From Halodesulfovibrio marinisediminis DSM 17456 (lineage in GTDB: Bacteria > Desulfobacterota > Desulfovibrionia > Desulfovibrionales > Desulfovibrionaceae), in the NCBI RefSeq assembly GCF_900129975.1, contig NZ_FSRG01000003.1:546997-610996 (forward strand): 64,000 nucleotides of DNA, read 5' to 3'. The translations under genes were made by a program, and so were the position numbers. Each line of letters begins with the position of its first letter. Positions within the stretch are counted from its first letter, which is position 1. Shown piece after piece: positions 34,378 to 42,895 of the stretch. A model generated the notes under the pieces. The model was not told the origin of the DNA. It worked only from the letters and a program-made list of their open reading frames with translations, and made no database searches.

Positions 34378-34711
34378 TAGCGCGTAATGAGCAGTATCTT
34401 AACTTACTTGGTGGAACAGATAATTGCGAGCGTAATATTCTGTCAAATTTCGAAATGCGAAATAATGTCCTTGATGCGAAAGTAAAATATCGGCGATCTT
34501 GGTCGCCGCCTTGTGTAGATAAGATAGAACACGGATATGAAATTTGTGCTCGAAGCACGCATAAGAGGGCGTCTTGTGCTTTGATCAAAAAGTGGGATCC
34601 GAGCAATGAATGGATCACCAGTTTGGATCAGTTTGGAACAGTGCACGAATAGAAGTCCCGAAAGACGAAAAAAGGATCATAGATTTTCATCCATGATCCT
34701 AGTCTTCTCTT
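34378..34711. other. Gene-free region before the tRNA genes
   Basis: About 330 bases. Open frames exist on both strands, but none has a ribosome site or recognisable protein. It may hold the 3' trailer of the leftward tRNA transcript. Confidence 0.5.
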
Positions 34712-34788
34712 TGGTAGCGAGGGAGGGAATTGAACCCCCGACACTGCGGATATGAGCCGCATGCTCTAACCAACTGAGCTACCTCGCC
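34712..34788 (-). tRNA. tRNA-Met (anticodon CAT), second copy in transcription order
   Basis: 77 bases including the encoded CCA. The anticodon stem TGCGG/CCGCA holds the loop CTCATAT, so the anticodon is CAT. D-loop AGCTCAGTTGGTTAGAGC and T-arm GGGGGTTCAATTCCC are standard. The acceptor begins with a G-U pair (G1, U72), unlike initiator tRNA, which has a C1-A72 mismatch. Elongator methionine is favoured; a lysidine-modified isoleucine tRNA cannot be excluded. Identical to the copy at 34833. Confidence 0.93.
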
Positions 34789-34832
34789 ATCAATTTTATG
34801 CTGCCGTTTTATGAAGTGCTTTTTCAAAAAAG

Positions 34833-34909
34833 TGGTAGCGAGGGAGGGAATTGAACCCCCGACACTGCGGATATGAGCCGCATGCTCTAACCAACTGAGC
34901 TACCTCGCC
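34833..34909 (-). tRNA. tRNA-Met (anticodon CAT), first copy in transcription order
   Basis: Base-for-base identical over 77 positions to the tRNA at 34712, with a 44-base spacer between them. Same CAT anticodon and encoded CCA. The pair is probably co-transcribed leftward. Confidence 0.93.
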
Positions 34910-35013
34910 ATCTCTTGTGAATCGCACTTCGTTGCGACGGGAGAGTGTTTAAGGAAATCTCAAACACAATGCAAGCGTTTTTTGAAAAAAAATTATTTTT
35001 GAGGCAAAAAAGT

Positions 35014-35823
35014 CTAAGTCCAGAAAAGGTATACTAGTGGGGCGATAATTAATCGGTACCACGCGAATGGCTTAAACGTCATTTTGCCAACAAGTGTTAT
35101 GAATGTTTTTACCGCAATTAATGCCGAAATAAATGAGACTACGAATCCTACAGTAAAAAACGGAAGATCGGCAGTGGTGAACAGTTGATAATTTTTGAGT
35201 ACGTCATAGCCAGTTGCTGCAAACATAATAGGCACGGCCGCTAAAAAAGAATATTCCGCAGCAAGAGTACGGCGTGTTCCGAGAAGCATGCCTCCCATAA
35301 TGGTTGATGCGGAGCGGGAAAAGCCTGGCCACAATGCGAGACACTGGAAACAGCCGATGCCTAACGCGAGCTTTGGTGTCATGTCATCAAGGCTCTGGTA
35401 CGTTGTTTCACTGTTTTTATTGTCCGGTGCATATTTTTCGACCCAAAGAATAAAAATAGCACCTACAGCAAGGGCAAAAGAAACTGTTATTGGATTAAAC
35501 AGATACGTTTTAATGTAGCCACTAAGCAAGAGACCAAGAATACTTGCTGGAAGCGATGTAAGGAAAAGCATCCACAAACCGCGTATGCCGGAGAAAGGAA
35601 TTTCCGGTGTGTTTTTTAGCAGTCCTAAAAATCTGTTAAGGTAAAGCACAACAACGGCAAGGATGGCGCCAAGCTGGATGAATACCTCAAACACAGCTGC
35701 CTTAGGGCCGGTGTAGTCAAGGAGATGGCCGGTGATGATAAGATGACCGGATGAGGAAACCGGCAGAAATTCTGTTAACCCCTCGATAATACCGAGAATC
35801 GTTGCGGAAAAAAGTTCTGTCAT
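35014..35823 (-). CDS. uppP: UppP/BacA undecaprenyl-diphosphatase
   Basis: Integral membrane enzyme that dephosphorylates undecaprenyl pyrophosphate to recycle the lipid carrier of peptidoglycan and O-antigen. From the chosen ATG it has 269 residues, the usual size. Signatures: GIIEGLTEFLPVSSSGHLII near the start, containing the catalytic ExxxE/PxSSxxH elements, and CLALWPGFSRSASTIMGGML in the middle. The frame is open 24 codons further upstream, but the added residues are not family-like. No strong ribosome site was found for either start. Confidence 0.93.
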   Translation of the reverse strand: MTELFSATILGIIEGLTEFLPVSSSGHLIITGHLLDYTGPKAAVFEVFIQLGAILAVVVLYLNRFLGLLKNTPEIPFSGIRGLWMLFLTSLPASILGLLLSGYIKTYLFNPITVSFALAVGAIFILWVEKYAPDNKNSETTYQSLDDMTPKLALGIGCFQCLALWPGFSRSASTIMGGMLLGTRRTLAAEYSFLAAVPIMFAATGYDVLKNYQLFTTADLPFFTVGFVVSFISALIAVKTFITLVGKMTFKPFAWYRLIIAPLVYLFWT

Positions 35824-35979
35824 AAGTATGTCGTATGTGTTTAAAGTTAATGGCAACAACCGCGGAAAAATACCGGATAGTAGAGTTAGTTGCAAGGTGT
35901 TGGTTAGTGAGTTAGATTGCCATGTTTTTCCATGTTAAAGAGTCAGGTTGCATTCAACACCAATGCAGGGAGTCAAATT

Positions 35980-36165
35980 ATGACAACTATTATGCCGCAG
36001 AGTGAACTGGTAAAAAAAGCTGTCGCGTACATCCAAGAGCGTCGTAAAGAAGGCTCTGAAAGTTTGACTAAACTGTTGGATCAGGCGGGAATGCGTTTTA
36101 ACCTGAGTCCTAAGGAAGCAGAAATGCTTAAAGATTTTTTTAAACAATCAGAAAGTGACCACTAG
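35980..36165 (+). CDS. Hypothetical 61-residue protein
   Basis: Short, charged, probably all-helical: SELVKKAVAYIQERRKEGSE, then LTKLLDQAGMRFNLSPKEAEML and DFFKQ. AGGGAG stands 7 bases before this ATG; the frame is open upstream without a ribosome site. It lies just before lptF, whose ribosome site overlaps its stop codon, so the two are likely co-translated. It looks like a small cytoplasmic protein of unknown function. Confidence 0.75.
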   Translation: MTTIMPQSELVKKAVAYIQERRKEGSESLTKLLDQAGMRFNLSPKEAEMLKDFFKQSESDH

Positions 36166-36174
36166 GGGGCTGTT

Positions 36175-37380
36175 CTGTTTAAAGTCAGTTTAGTGCACAG
36201 AGAGATTTTTAAGGAACATGTTTCCATTTTCTGTCTGTCTATGTTTTCTTTGGTTTTTCTGATCGTAATCGGAAAGGTTTTGCAGCTTAGAGAGCTGTTT
36301 CTTGGACTTGATATCGGGATTCTCGACATGCTCAAGCTGTTCGGGTTCTTGACTCCTGCCCTTCTGATTATGATTATTCCTATAGCAACCATGTTGTCTG
36401 TGTTTCTTACGTTCCTGCGAATGAGCTCCGATAGGGAGCTGGTTGCACTTAAGGCGAGCGGTGTCAGCTTGTATCAGCTTCTTCCGGCACCACTGTTATT
36501 CGGAACTATTTGTACGCTGCTTACCCTGTGGGTGTCTATGTTCGGCATTGCGTGGGGTATGGATAATTTCCGTACCTCAGTAATGGAGTTGGCAAAAACC
36601 CGTGCAAAAGTTGTATTGCAGCCTGGGGTATTTAATAAATCTATTCCCAATTTGATGGTTTATTCACGCAGCTCTAGCCTTGCGACTGGTGAATTGGAAC
36701 ACGTACTTGTTCAGGATACCAGCAAGGATACCAGCAAGGATACCAGTAAGGATACAGGCGGGGTAACTATTGTTGCGCCGACTGGTAAAATTGTTTCTGA
36801 CACCGCACAGGGTGAGATTCGTTTTGTATTGTACAATGGCAAGATTTACCGTCAGAACGAAGACGAAATCAGCGTGCTCGGATTTAATCAGTACGTAGTG
36901 CGCCTATCGTTGTCTCAGCTGGTTAAAGGCGTTCATCTGGGTAAACTTCGTCCATCTGGTATGTCCTATGCTCAGCTTCAAGCTATTAAAAAAGATCCAT
37001 CTATTGCAGAAAGCGATTCGTTTGTACGTAAGACAGACGTTGAGATTCCTAAGCGATGGGCAATGCCGTTTGCCTGTCTTGTACTTGGGTTGTTTGCAAT
37101 GCCGCTTGCCTGTGCTTTCGAAGGCATGCGTCAGCAGATGGGCGTTATTATGGCTCTTGGTAACTTTCTTGTTTATTACAGTCTCCTTTCTATCGGTATG
37201 AAAAGTGGTGAGAGTGGAAGCGGGCTTCCTCCTGAGATCAGTCTTTGGATTCCTAACGCTCTTTTTGCCGTTTTGGCTATTGCAGGACTCTATTTTACTG
37301 CAAAAGAGCGAACTATAAATCTTACGGCGATGTTTACACACTTTATATTTAATCGCCGCAAGAAGTTGGGAGGACGGTAG
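36175..37380 (+). CDS. lptF: LptF, lipopolysaccharide export permease
   Basis: Membrane subunit (YjgP/YjgQ family) of the LptBFG transporter that extracts LPS from the inner membrane. Three N-terminal helices, a periplasmic beta-jellyroll domain, then three C-terminal helices (PFACLVLGLFAMPLAC and onwards) are visible. The start is uncertain. The first common start codon is a GTG at 36193 with no ribosome site. A CTG at 36175 has AGGGGG 5 bases upstream, and starting there gives the natural beginning FKVSLVHREIFKEH. In the periplasmic domain three 12-base units (GGATACCAGCAA type, 36714-36749) encode repeated DTSK. The stop touches the lptG start. Confidence 0.88.
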   Translation: MFKVSLVHREIFKEHVSIFCLSMFSLVFLIVIGKVLQLRELFLGLDIGILDMLKLFGFLTPALLIMIIPIATMLSVFLTFLRMSSDRELVALKASGVSLYQLLPAPLLFGTICTLLTLWVSMFGIAWGMDNFRTSVMELAKTRAKVVLQPGVFNKSIPNLMVYSRSSSLATGELEHVLVQDTSKDTSKDTSKDTGGVTIVAPTGKIVSDTAQGEIRFVLYNGKIYRQNEDEISVLGFNQYVVRLSLSQLVKGVHLGKLRPSGMSYAQLQAIKKDPSIAESDSFVRKTDVEIPKRWAMPFACLVLGLFAMPLACAFEGMRQQMGVIMALGNFLVYYSLLSIGMKSGESGSGLPPEISLWIPNALFAVLAIAGLYFTAKERTINLTAMFTHFIFNRRKKLGGR

Positions 37381-38496
37381 ATGTCACTTTTATCTCGCTA
37401 CATGCTTAAGCAGAATCTTTTCTTGATGCTGCTTATTCTGGGCATTGGTACTGCCGTTTATTTGATGACAGACCTTTTTGAAAAGCTGGATGACTTCCTC
37501 GAGGCAGGACTTGGTTTTTCAACTATTGCTTTGTATTTTATCTGTAAGCTTCCGCTTATTATATCCCAGATTCTGCCTGCGGTATTCTTGCTTTCCTGTA
37601 CAGTCCAGCTGTGCGTAATGTCCCGTAGCAAAGAGTTAGTAGCGCTGCAGGCTGGCGGTGTTTCCTTTATGTCGCTCGCGCGCTTTATCGTGTACATGGG
37701 ATTATTTTGGGCTGTTGTTCAGCTTGGTTTTTCCCAGTATCTCGGTGTAATGGGCGATGTGGAATCCCGTCGCATCTGGAGTGAAGAGGTTCGGGGCAAG
37801 ACAGCTGCTAATGCAATAGTTCATGATATCTGGTTTCTTGAAGATGAATACATTATCAACCTCGGTGTTGCTCATTTGAATGCTGAAACAGCTGAGAATG
37901 TTACCGTGATGCGTATTCTTGATGATGGAGACACTATTCAGGAAGTAATTAAAGCAAAGCGTGCCGTCATTCAGCCGGATAGCTGGATGCTACTCTCTGT
38001 TGTACGTACAGAACCGGGTAGCTACGTTGTTTCAAACCTTGCTCAGCTGACATTACCGATTCAACAAAAATTAGGCGTATTTAAAACAGTCTCCGCAGAT
38101 GCCAACTTGAACAGGTTGTCATTATGGGAACTTGGTGGCGCAATCGATAGATTGGAAGCTTCTGGCTCTAACGTAGAAGCATTACGTACCACATATCACC
38201 AGAAAATAGCGTATGCAGCTGCGGTGCTGATAATGGGCTTGGTTGCCTTGATGCTCCTTACATGGAAAGACAGCCTCTATATTAACATCTCTGTCGGGCT
38301 GATTCTTACGTTTGTGTTTTATGCCCTCTTTACATGGTTCGGCGCTCTTGGAGAACGTGGTTTAGTTAATCCTGTTTTCGGCGCGTGGTTTCCTAATGTC
38401 CTATTTGCGGTGATCACACTTGGACGTGTGCTTTGGTATACACGTTCTCGTGTAAAGAAGACGTCCGCCATGACGCTTTCCGGCAGCGCGCAGTAA
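37381..38496 (+). CDS. lptG: LptG, lipopolysaccharide export permease
   Basis: Second membrane subunit of the LptBFG exporter, 371 residues, starting immediately after the lptF stop. Same six-helix plus jellyroll layout: LSRYMLKQNLFLMLLILGIG, SQILPAVFLLSCTVQLCVMSR and SKELVALQAGGVS in the first half, then a periplasmic part, then ALMLLTWKDSLYINISVGLIL, FGALGERGLVNPVFGAWFPN at the end. The GRK-like cytoplasmic coupling region SRSKELVAL is as in the family. Confidence 0.92.
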   Translation: MSLLSRYMLKQNLFLMLLILGIGTAVYLMTDLFEKLDDFLEAGLGFSTIALYFICKLPLIISQILPAVFLLSCTVQLCVMSRSKELVALQAGGVSFMSLARFIVYMGLFWAVVQLGFSQYLGVMGDVESRRIWSEEVRGKTAANAIVHDIWFLEDEYIINLGVAHLNAETAENVTVMRILDDGDTIQEVIKAKRAVIQPDSWMLLSVVRTEPGSYVVSNLAQLTLPIQQKLGVFKTVSADANLNRLSLWELGGAIDRLEASGSNVEALRTTYHQKIAYAAAVLIMGLVALMLLTWKDSLYINISVGLILTFVFYALFTWFGALGERGLVNPVFGAWFPNVLFAVITLGRVLWYTRSRVKKTSAMTLSGSAQ

Positions 38497-38554
38497 TTCT
38501 CCGTTACAGTAATAATATTTGTCATACACTTGAATATAGGTGTATGGAGTTTAT

Positions 38555-39379
38555 ATGTTTGAAAATAGCTTTTTTCCTGAATGGTTAGATGCGTTCGTTG
38601 TTGAGGATGAACGCTTTGGAGCAGCATATGATGCTGTACCGGATAATCGTCGTGCATGGTTGAAAACAACGATTGCGCGATTACATGTGCTGTACGGAAC
38701 TCCTCAAGTGATGTGGGGAAGGCAGGAGAACCACTGGCGTCAGGGGCATATTTCTGTTGCTGAAACTCGTCCTGTTGATTGGGCAGTTGTGGTGGTGGAT
38801 TCTTCCTATGCGTCCGGTGTTCGTCTTCTTGCGGCTGCCATGATGCCTTTGTTAAGCGGTGTAGAAGATATTTTAGTTATGTTTTCCGGTGAAAAACCGG
38901 TTGCGGCGGAGTGTCTTGCTGCTCTCGAACTGGCAGGGATAGAGATGGCTGTACAGCTTGATGCCGACAATACATCTGCATTTATGACGGAAATTTCCAG
39001 TGCAGGAACCAGTGGCAGAGTGCTTGCTTTAGGAAATGTCGCAAGGCAAGCAGTGCATAACGTTGGTGTTCTTGGTAACGGACTTTCAGCTTGGTTCGAG
39101 CCACAGTATTCGAGTCTGGGAGTTCTTGCAGGTGGTTCATTTGATAGAGACTTGCTTGCATGGGCGCATCCTGATTTGAATATTGTTGAGGTTGCGGAGG
39201 ATGATCTTGGCTCATTATCTTCACTTGCAGCTGTTTGTTGCGAAGCGGATGTGGTGGATGCAGTAGCGGATACAGTTCCTGTTTCTCTGGGAGCAGGGCA
39301 GGAAGGCTGTTGGATCTGGCCGGATTTATTACCGCAATGGTTTATGCATCGTCGTTTTTCTCTTCTTTCCGAAGTGTAA
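38555..39379 (+). CDS. Hypothetical protein between lptG and the EF-G paralogue
   Basis: 274 residues, no signal peptide or membrane helix. The middle (VDWAVVVVDSSYASGVRLLAAAM, GVEDILVMFSGEKP) looks like alternating strand-helix, Rossmann-type architecture. Late motifs SSLGVLAGGSFDRDLLAW and CWIWPDLLPQWFMHRRF are distinctive but unknown to me. TGGAG stands 5 bases before the ATG at 38555; a start 15 bases earlier is less likely. I cannot assign a function. Confidence 0.72.
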   Translation: MFENSFFPEWLDAFVVEDERFGAAYDAVPDNRRAWLKTTIARLHVLYGTPQVMWGRQENHWRQGHISVAETRPVDWAVVVVDSSYASGVRLLAAAMMPLLSGVEDILVMFSGEKPVAAECLAALELAGIEMAVQLDADNTSAFMTEISSAGTSGRVLALGNVARQAVHNVGVLGNGLSAWFEPQYSSLGVLAGGSFDRDLLAWAHPDLNIVEVAEDDLGSLSSLAAVCCEADVVDAVADTVPVSLGAGQEGCWIWPDLLPQWFMHRRFSLLSEV

Positions 39380-39406
39380 CATCTCATTTGAGTGAAGGTG
39401 AATTCA

Positions 39407-41446
39407 ATGAGCAAGGGCGCTACTTCGTATCTGAACAGCTTGAGAAATATTGGTATTATTGCACACATTGATGCTGGCAAGACTACGCTTACTGAACGAA
39501 TTCTGTATTACACTGATAAAATCTACCGTATGGGTGAAGTGCATGAAGGCACCGCAACCATGGACTTTATGCCGGAGGAGCAGGAGCGTGGTATTACGAT
39601 TGCTTCTGCATGTACATCATGTGAGTGGGATGATGGCGTAATCAATATCATCGATACCCCCGGTCATGTGGATTTTACTATTGAGGTTGAACGTTCCTTA
39701 CGCGTGCTTGACGGTGCCGTTGGTGTTTTTTGTGCCGTTGGTGGTGTTGAGCCGCAGTCTGAAACCGTGTGGCGTCAGTCTGAGAAATTTAACGTTCCTA
39801 AGATTGCTTTGATCAACAAGATGGATAGACTGGGCGCTGATTTCAAAGCAGTACTTAAGTCTATGCGTGAGCGTTTGAATGCAACTCCTGTGATGCTTGT
39901 TGTACCGCTTGGCGAGGGTGATGAATTTTATGCTCTTGCAGATGTGTTGACGCTGGAACGTCTGGACTTTGATCAGGAATCAGAAGGTCGAGAATACACT
40001 CGCACACCCCTTGCAGGTGATGAGTTGGCCTTTGCTGAAGAGTGGCGGGAAAAGGTTCTTGAAATAGTTGCCGACAGAGATGATGAGATTATGGAATTGT
40101 ATCTTGCAGGCGAGGAAATTCCAATTGATCAAATCAAAGAATGTATCCGCAAGGCGACACTTGATTTGTCGATTACTCCAGTCTTTTGCGGCTCAGCCTT
40201 AAAAAATGTTGGCGTGCAGTGTGTTTTAGATGGTGTGTTCGACTATTTGCCAAACCCGCTTAATGTTCCTGCACCTAACGTTATCAGAAAAAATACAAGT
40301 GAAGCGGAAGAATTGGTGGTTTCACCTGAGAGTCCGTTAGGTGCTTTAGCTTTTAAAGTGTACATGGATGATGGACGGAAAATGGTGCTGGCCCGTGTAT
40401 ATTCCGGCACATTGCGTTCTGGCGATTCCGTGCAGAATATTACACAGGGTAAAAAGGAAAAACCGGCACGCCTGTATCGATTGCATGCAAGTCATCGAGA
40501 GCAGGTTGATGAAGCTCGCGCAGGTGAGATTGTAGCTTTAGCAGGGATGAAGTTTGCCAAAACTGGTGATTCTCTTGCAACAGAAGCGAATCCATACCTG
40601 CTTGAAAATATTACAGGGTACCGACCTGTCATATCTCGAGCTCTTGAGCCTGCAAACTCCGAAGAAGCTGACAAGCTTGATGAGGTGTTGGAGAAACTGC
40701 TTCTTGAAGACCCCACTTTGCAATATGAGCAAAATCCTGAAACTGGGCAGCGTGTCATTTCTGGTATGGGGGAACTTCATCTGGAAGTTGTAGTGGATCG
40801 TCTCCGTCGTGAGTACCATGTTGCACCACGTGTGGGTAATCCGCAGGTTGTGTATCAGGAAACAATCACCGGCATTGGTTCTGCGTTCGAAGAATTTGAT
40901 CGCGAACTAGGGGATAAACGTCATTATGGTTATGCAAGCCTGACTGTTTCTCCACGTGAGCGTGATTCTGGGAATGTTGTGCGTTTTGGGTTTGATACTT
41001 CCCAATGGCCTGAGGCATGGCTTGAAGCTGTAGAGCAGGGGGTTAAGGACGGCTTGCAATGCGGAGTAATTAAGGGGTATCCTGTGCAGGATGTGGAAGT
41101 TGTCATTACAGATATCAAACGTAATGAACACTCATCTGAGCCTGGATATCGGATGGCCGCAGGCATGGCCCTTAAGGCTGCCTTGGGAAGTGCAGCTCCT
41201 GAGCTGCTTGAACCGATTATGGATGTAGAGATTTCTGTTCCTGACGAGAATGTCGGGGATGCTATCAGTTTGCTTGGCGCAAAGGGCGCAAAAGTTGAAA
41301 ATCTTTTTGACCGTGCAGGACTTAAAATGGTGCAGGCATTAGCTCCAATGTGCAGTCTTTTTGGTTTCTCAACGGATTTGCGCTCTGCAACACAGGGGCG
41401 CGCTGGGTTGGTAATTCAATTTTTACGATTTGATACCTTGTCGTAG
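39407..41446 (+). CDS. Elongation factor G paralogue
   Basis: 679-residue translational GTPase with the complete EF-G layout: G1 AHIDAGKTT, G2 region EQERGITI, G3 DTPGHVDF, G4 NKMDR, then domains II-V ending in LGAKGAKVENLFDRAG and QGRAGLVIQFLRFD. Divergences from housekeeping EF-G include ATMDFMPEEQE and CTSCEWDD. It lies away from the rpsL-rpsG-tuf context, so it is probably a second EF-G (EF-G2 type), perhaps for recycling or stress. GAAGGTG stands 6 bases before the ATG at 39407. Confidence 0.88.
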   Translation: MSKGATSYLNSLRNIGIIAHIDAGKTTLTERILYYTDKIYRMGEVHEGTATMDFMPEEQERGITIASACTSCEWDDGVINIIDTPGHVDFTIEVERSLRVLDGAVGVFCAVGGVEPQSETVWRQSEKFNVPKIALINKMDRLGADFKAVLKSMRERLNATPVMLVVPLGEGDEFYALADVLTLERLDFDQESEGREYTRTPLAGDELAFAEEWREKVLEIVADRDDEIMELYLAGEEIPIDQIKECIRKATLDLSITPVFCGSALKNVGVQCVLDGVFDYLPNPLNVPAPNVIRKNTSEAEELVVSPESPLGALAFKVYMDDGRKMVLARVYSGTLRSGDSVQNITQGKKEKPARLYRLHASHREQVDEARAGEIVALAGMKFAKTGDSLATEANPYLLENITGYRPVISRALEPANSEEADKLDEVLEKLLLEDPTLQYEQNPETGQRVISGMGELHLEVVVDRLRREYHVAPRVGNPQVVYQETITGIGSAFEEFDRELGDKRHYGYASLTVSPRERDSGNVVRFGFDTSQWPEAWLEAVEQGVKDGLQCGVIKGYPVQDVEVVITDIKRNEHSSEPGYRMAAGMALKAALGSAAPELLEPIMDVEISVPDENVGDAISLLGAKGAKVENLFDRAGLKMVQALAPMCSLFGFSTDLRSATQGRAGLVIQFLRFDTLS

Positions 41447-41469
41447 AAATTAGAAACGAGGAGTTTTTG

Positions 41470-41991
41470 GTGCGGTTCTGGGACTCTTTTAAACGTGCTA
41501 TACGTTATAACTACTTGCGCGTAATGCGCTTGAAGGTTTCAATACATTCTGTTGCATTGGGTATGGCTGTCGGTGTGTTTACGGGCTGTTTGCCTGTACT
41601 TCCATTTCAAACTGTTGTGGCTCTTACGCTTGCCTTTATATTACGATGCAGCAAGGTTGCAGCGGCAGCAGGAACATGGGTTTCCAACCCGTTGAACTGG
41701 GTGCCTTTTTATACTGCATGTTTTATTATCGGAAACTGGCTCATTCCTATTGATGTAACTTTTGACCCTCATCATATGGAGTTGAAAGAGTTAGTTGAGC
41801 AAGGGTGGGGTATTGTCGTTGTTATGATGACCGGTGGACTGGTTATGGCAATTCCATGTTCTGTACTGTCATACTTTATTACGTTCAGAGCCGTTACCCG
41901 TTTTCGTAAACGCCGCATGATACGCCTTATAAATCAGTATAAGCGTAGGCATGGAGAGCAAAGCACTCATGATAAAACTTTGGACAGCTGA
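41470..41991 (+). CDS. DUF2062 membrane protein
   Basis: 173 residues. The DUF2062 pattern is clear: SIHSVALGMAVGVFTGCLPVLPFQT, then AGTWVSNPLNWVPFYTACFIIG, with about three membrane helices and a basic tail. Function of the family is unknown. The GTG at 41470 has GAGGAG 6 bases upstream. The last 41 bases overlap the otsB gene, and the pair is probably co-translated. Confidence 0.85.
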   Translation: MRFWDSFKRAIRYNYLRVMRLKVSIHSVALGMAVGVFTGCLPVLPFQTVVALTLAFILRCSKVAAAAGTWVSNPLNWVPFYTACFIIGNWLIPIDVTFDPHHMELKELVEQGWGIVVVMMTGGLVMAIPCSVLSYFITFRAVTRFRKRRMIRLINQYKRRHGEQSTHDKTLDS

Positions 41992-42763
41992 AGAACAAGC
42001 TGGTTTTGGGCAAAAACTGGCTGCCTGTCGTAGGGCTGTTCTCTTTTTTGACTATGATGGTACATTGGCACCGATAGTCCCTGATAGAGATAATGCGCTT
42101 CCTTTTCCAGGGGTCCGCGAAGCTTTTGAACGACTTTTAGCCATCAAGCACTGCCGTACTGTGCTTGTAAGTGGGCGCAGGGTAATGGAGATTCAGCCAT
42201 TGCTGCAAAGTCGGTTGCCGTTTGAGGCTTGGGGTTCTCATGGTTGCGAACGTCTGCGAGTAAATGGTCAACTTGATACTATTTCGATTTCAGATGCTGC
42301 ACAGGAAGGCCTGCAGCTTGCAGCAGCGAAAATATCGGGTCTGCTGGGTGAACAAGCTATTGAGCGAAAGCCGAACTGTGTTGCAGCGCATGTGAGCAAC
42401 ATTAATGCAGAGCTTATGCCGCAGTATCTTATGGAAATAGAAGAATTGTGGGAGCCTGTTGCGGAAGAGTTCGGTTTAGAACTTCTGGACTTTCATGAAG
42501 GAATGGAAATGCGTGTTCCGGGAATTAATAAATCCCGTGTTGTTACTTCTGTTCTTTCGGAAGAGCCAAAAGATGCTGTAACTGCTTATCTAGGCGACGA
42601 TATTACAGATGAAGATGCCTTCCGTGTTTTGGATGAACAAAGTCATACTATCTTAATAGGACGGGAAAAGCGTCCTTCTGCGGCACAATGGTTGTTACCT
42701 ATGCAACCGGATGGTAGGCATATTATTGATTTTTTGCATGCAACTGCATCTGCTCTTTTGTAG
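41951..42763 (+). CDS. otsB: Trehalose-6-phosphate phosphatase OtsB
   Basis: HAD-superfamily phosphatase making trehalose from trehalose 6-phosphate, 270 residues. Motif I FDYDGTLAP with nucleophile D34, motif II LVSGRR, and the C-terminal acidic motif YLGDDITDEDAF are all present, together with AWGSHGCE and KPNCVAAHVS of the trehalose phosphatase cap. It starts inside the DUF2062 gene; an internal ATG at 41969 is an alternative. A terminator separates it from otsA. Confidence 0.93.
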   Translation: MESKALMIKLWTAEEQAGFGQKLAACRRAVLFFDYDGTLAPIVPDRDNALPFPGVREAFERLLAIKHCRTVLVSGRRVMEIQPLLQSRLPFEAWGSHGCERLRVNGQLDTISISDAAQEGLQLAAAKISGLLGEQAIERKPNCVAAHVSNINAELMPQYLMEIEELWEPVAEEFGLELLDFHEGMEMRVPGINKSRVVTSVLSEEPKDAVTAYLGDDITDEDAFRVLDEQSHTILIGREKRPSAAQWLLPMQPDGRHIIDFLHATASALL

Positions 42764-42778
42764 CAACTGTAATATTTT

Positions 42779-42816
42779 GCCCCGAACTGTATTTTACAGT
42801 TCGGGGCTTTTCTTTT
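42779..42816 (+). terminator. Rho-independent terminator between otsB and otsA
   Basis: GCCCCGAACTGT and ACAGTTCGGGGC form a perfect 12-bp stem around ATTTT, followed by TTTTCTTTT. Confidence 0.92.
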
Positions 42817-42895
42817 GCCTTTTCTGTTAACTCTCATTGTTTCGTTTCGGCAAACTGGTAATCTACTATGCTTGAAGTACAGTAAAGGAGTTCTC

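Noticed and set aside
34374-34652. Possible 92-codon gene after the MBL-fold gene
   Set aside because: It would start inside a terminator, lacks a ribosome site and encodes nothing recognisable. A similar frame exists on the other strand.
36714-36760. On/off phase variation of lptF by repeat slippage
   Set aside because: The unit is 12 bases, so gain or loss keeps the frame; only length variation is possible.
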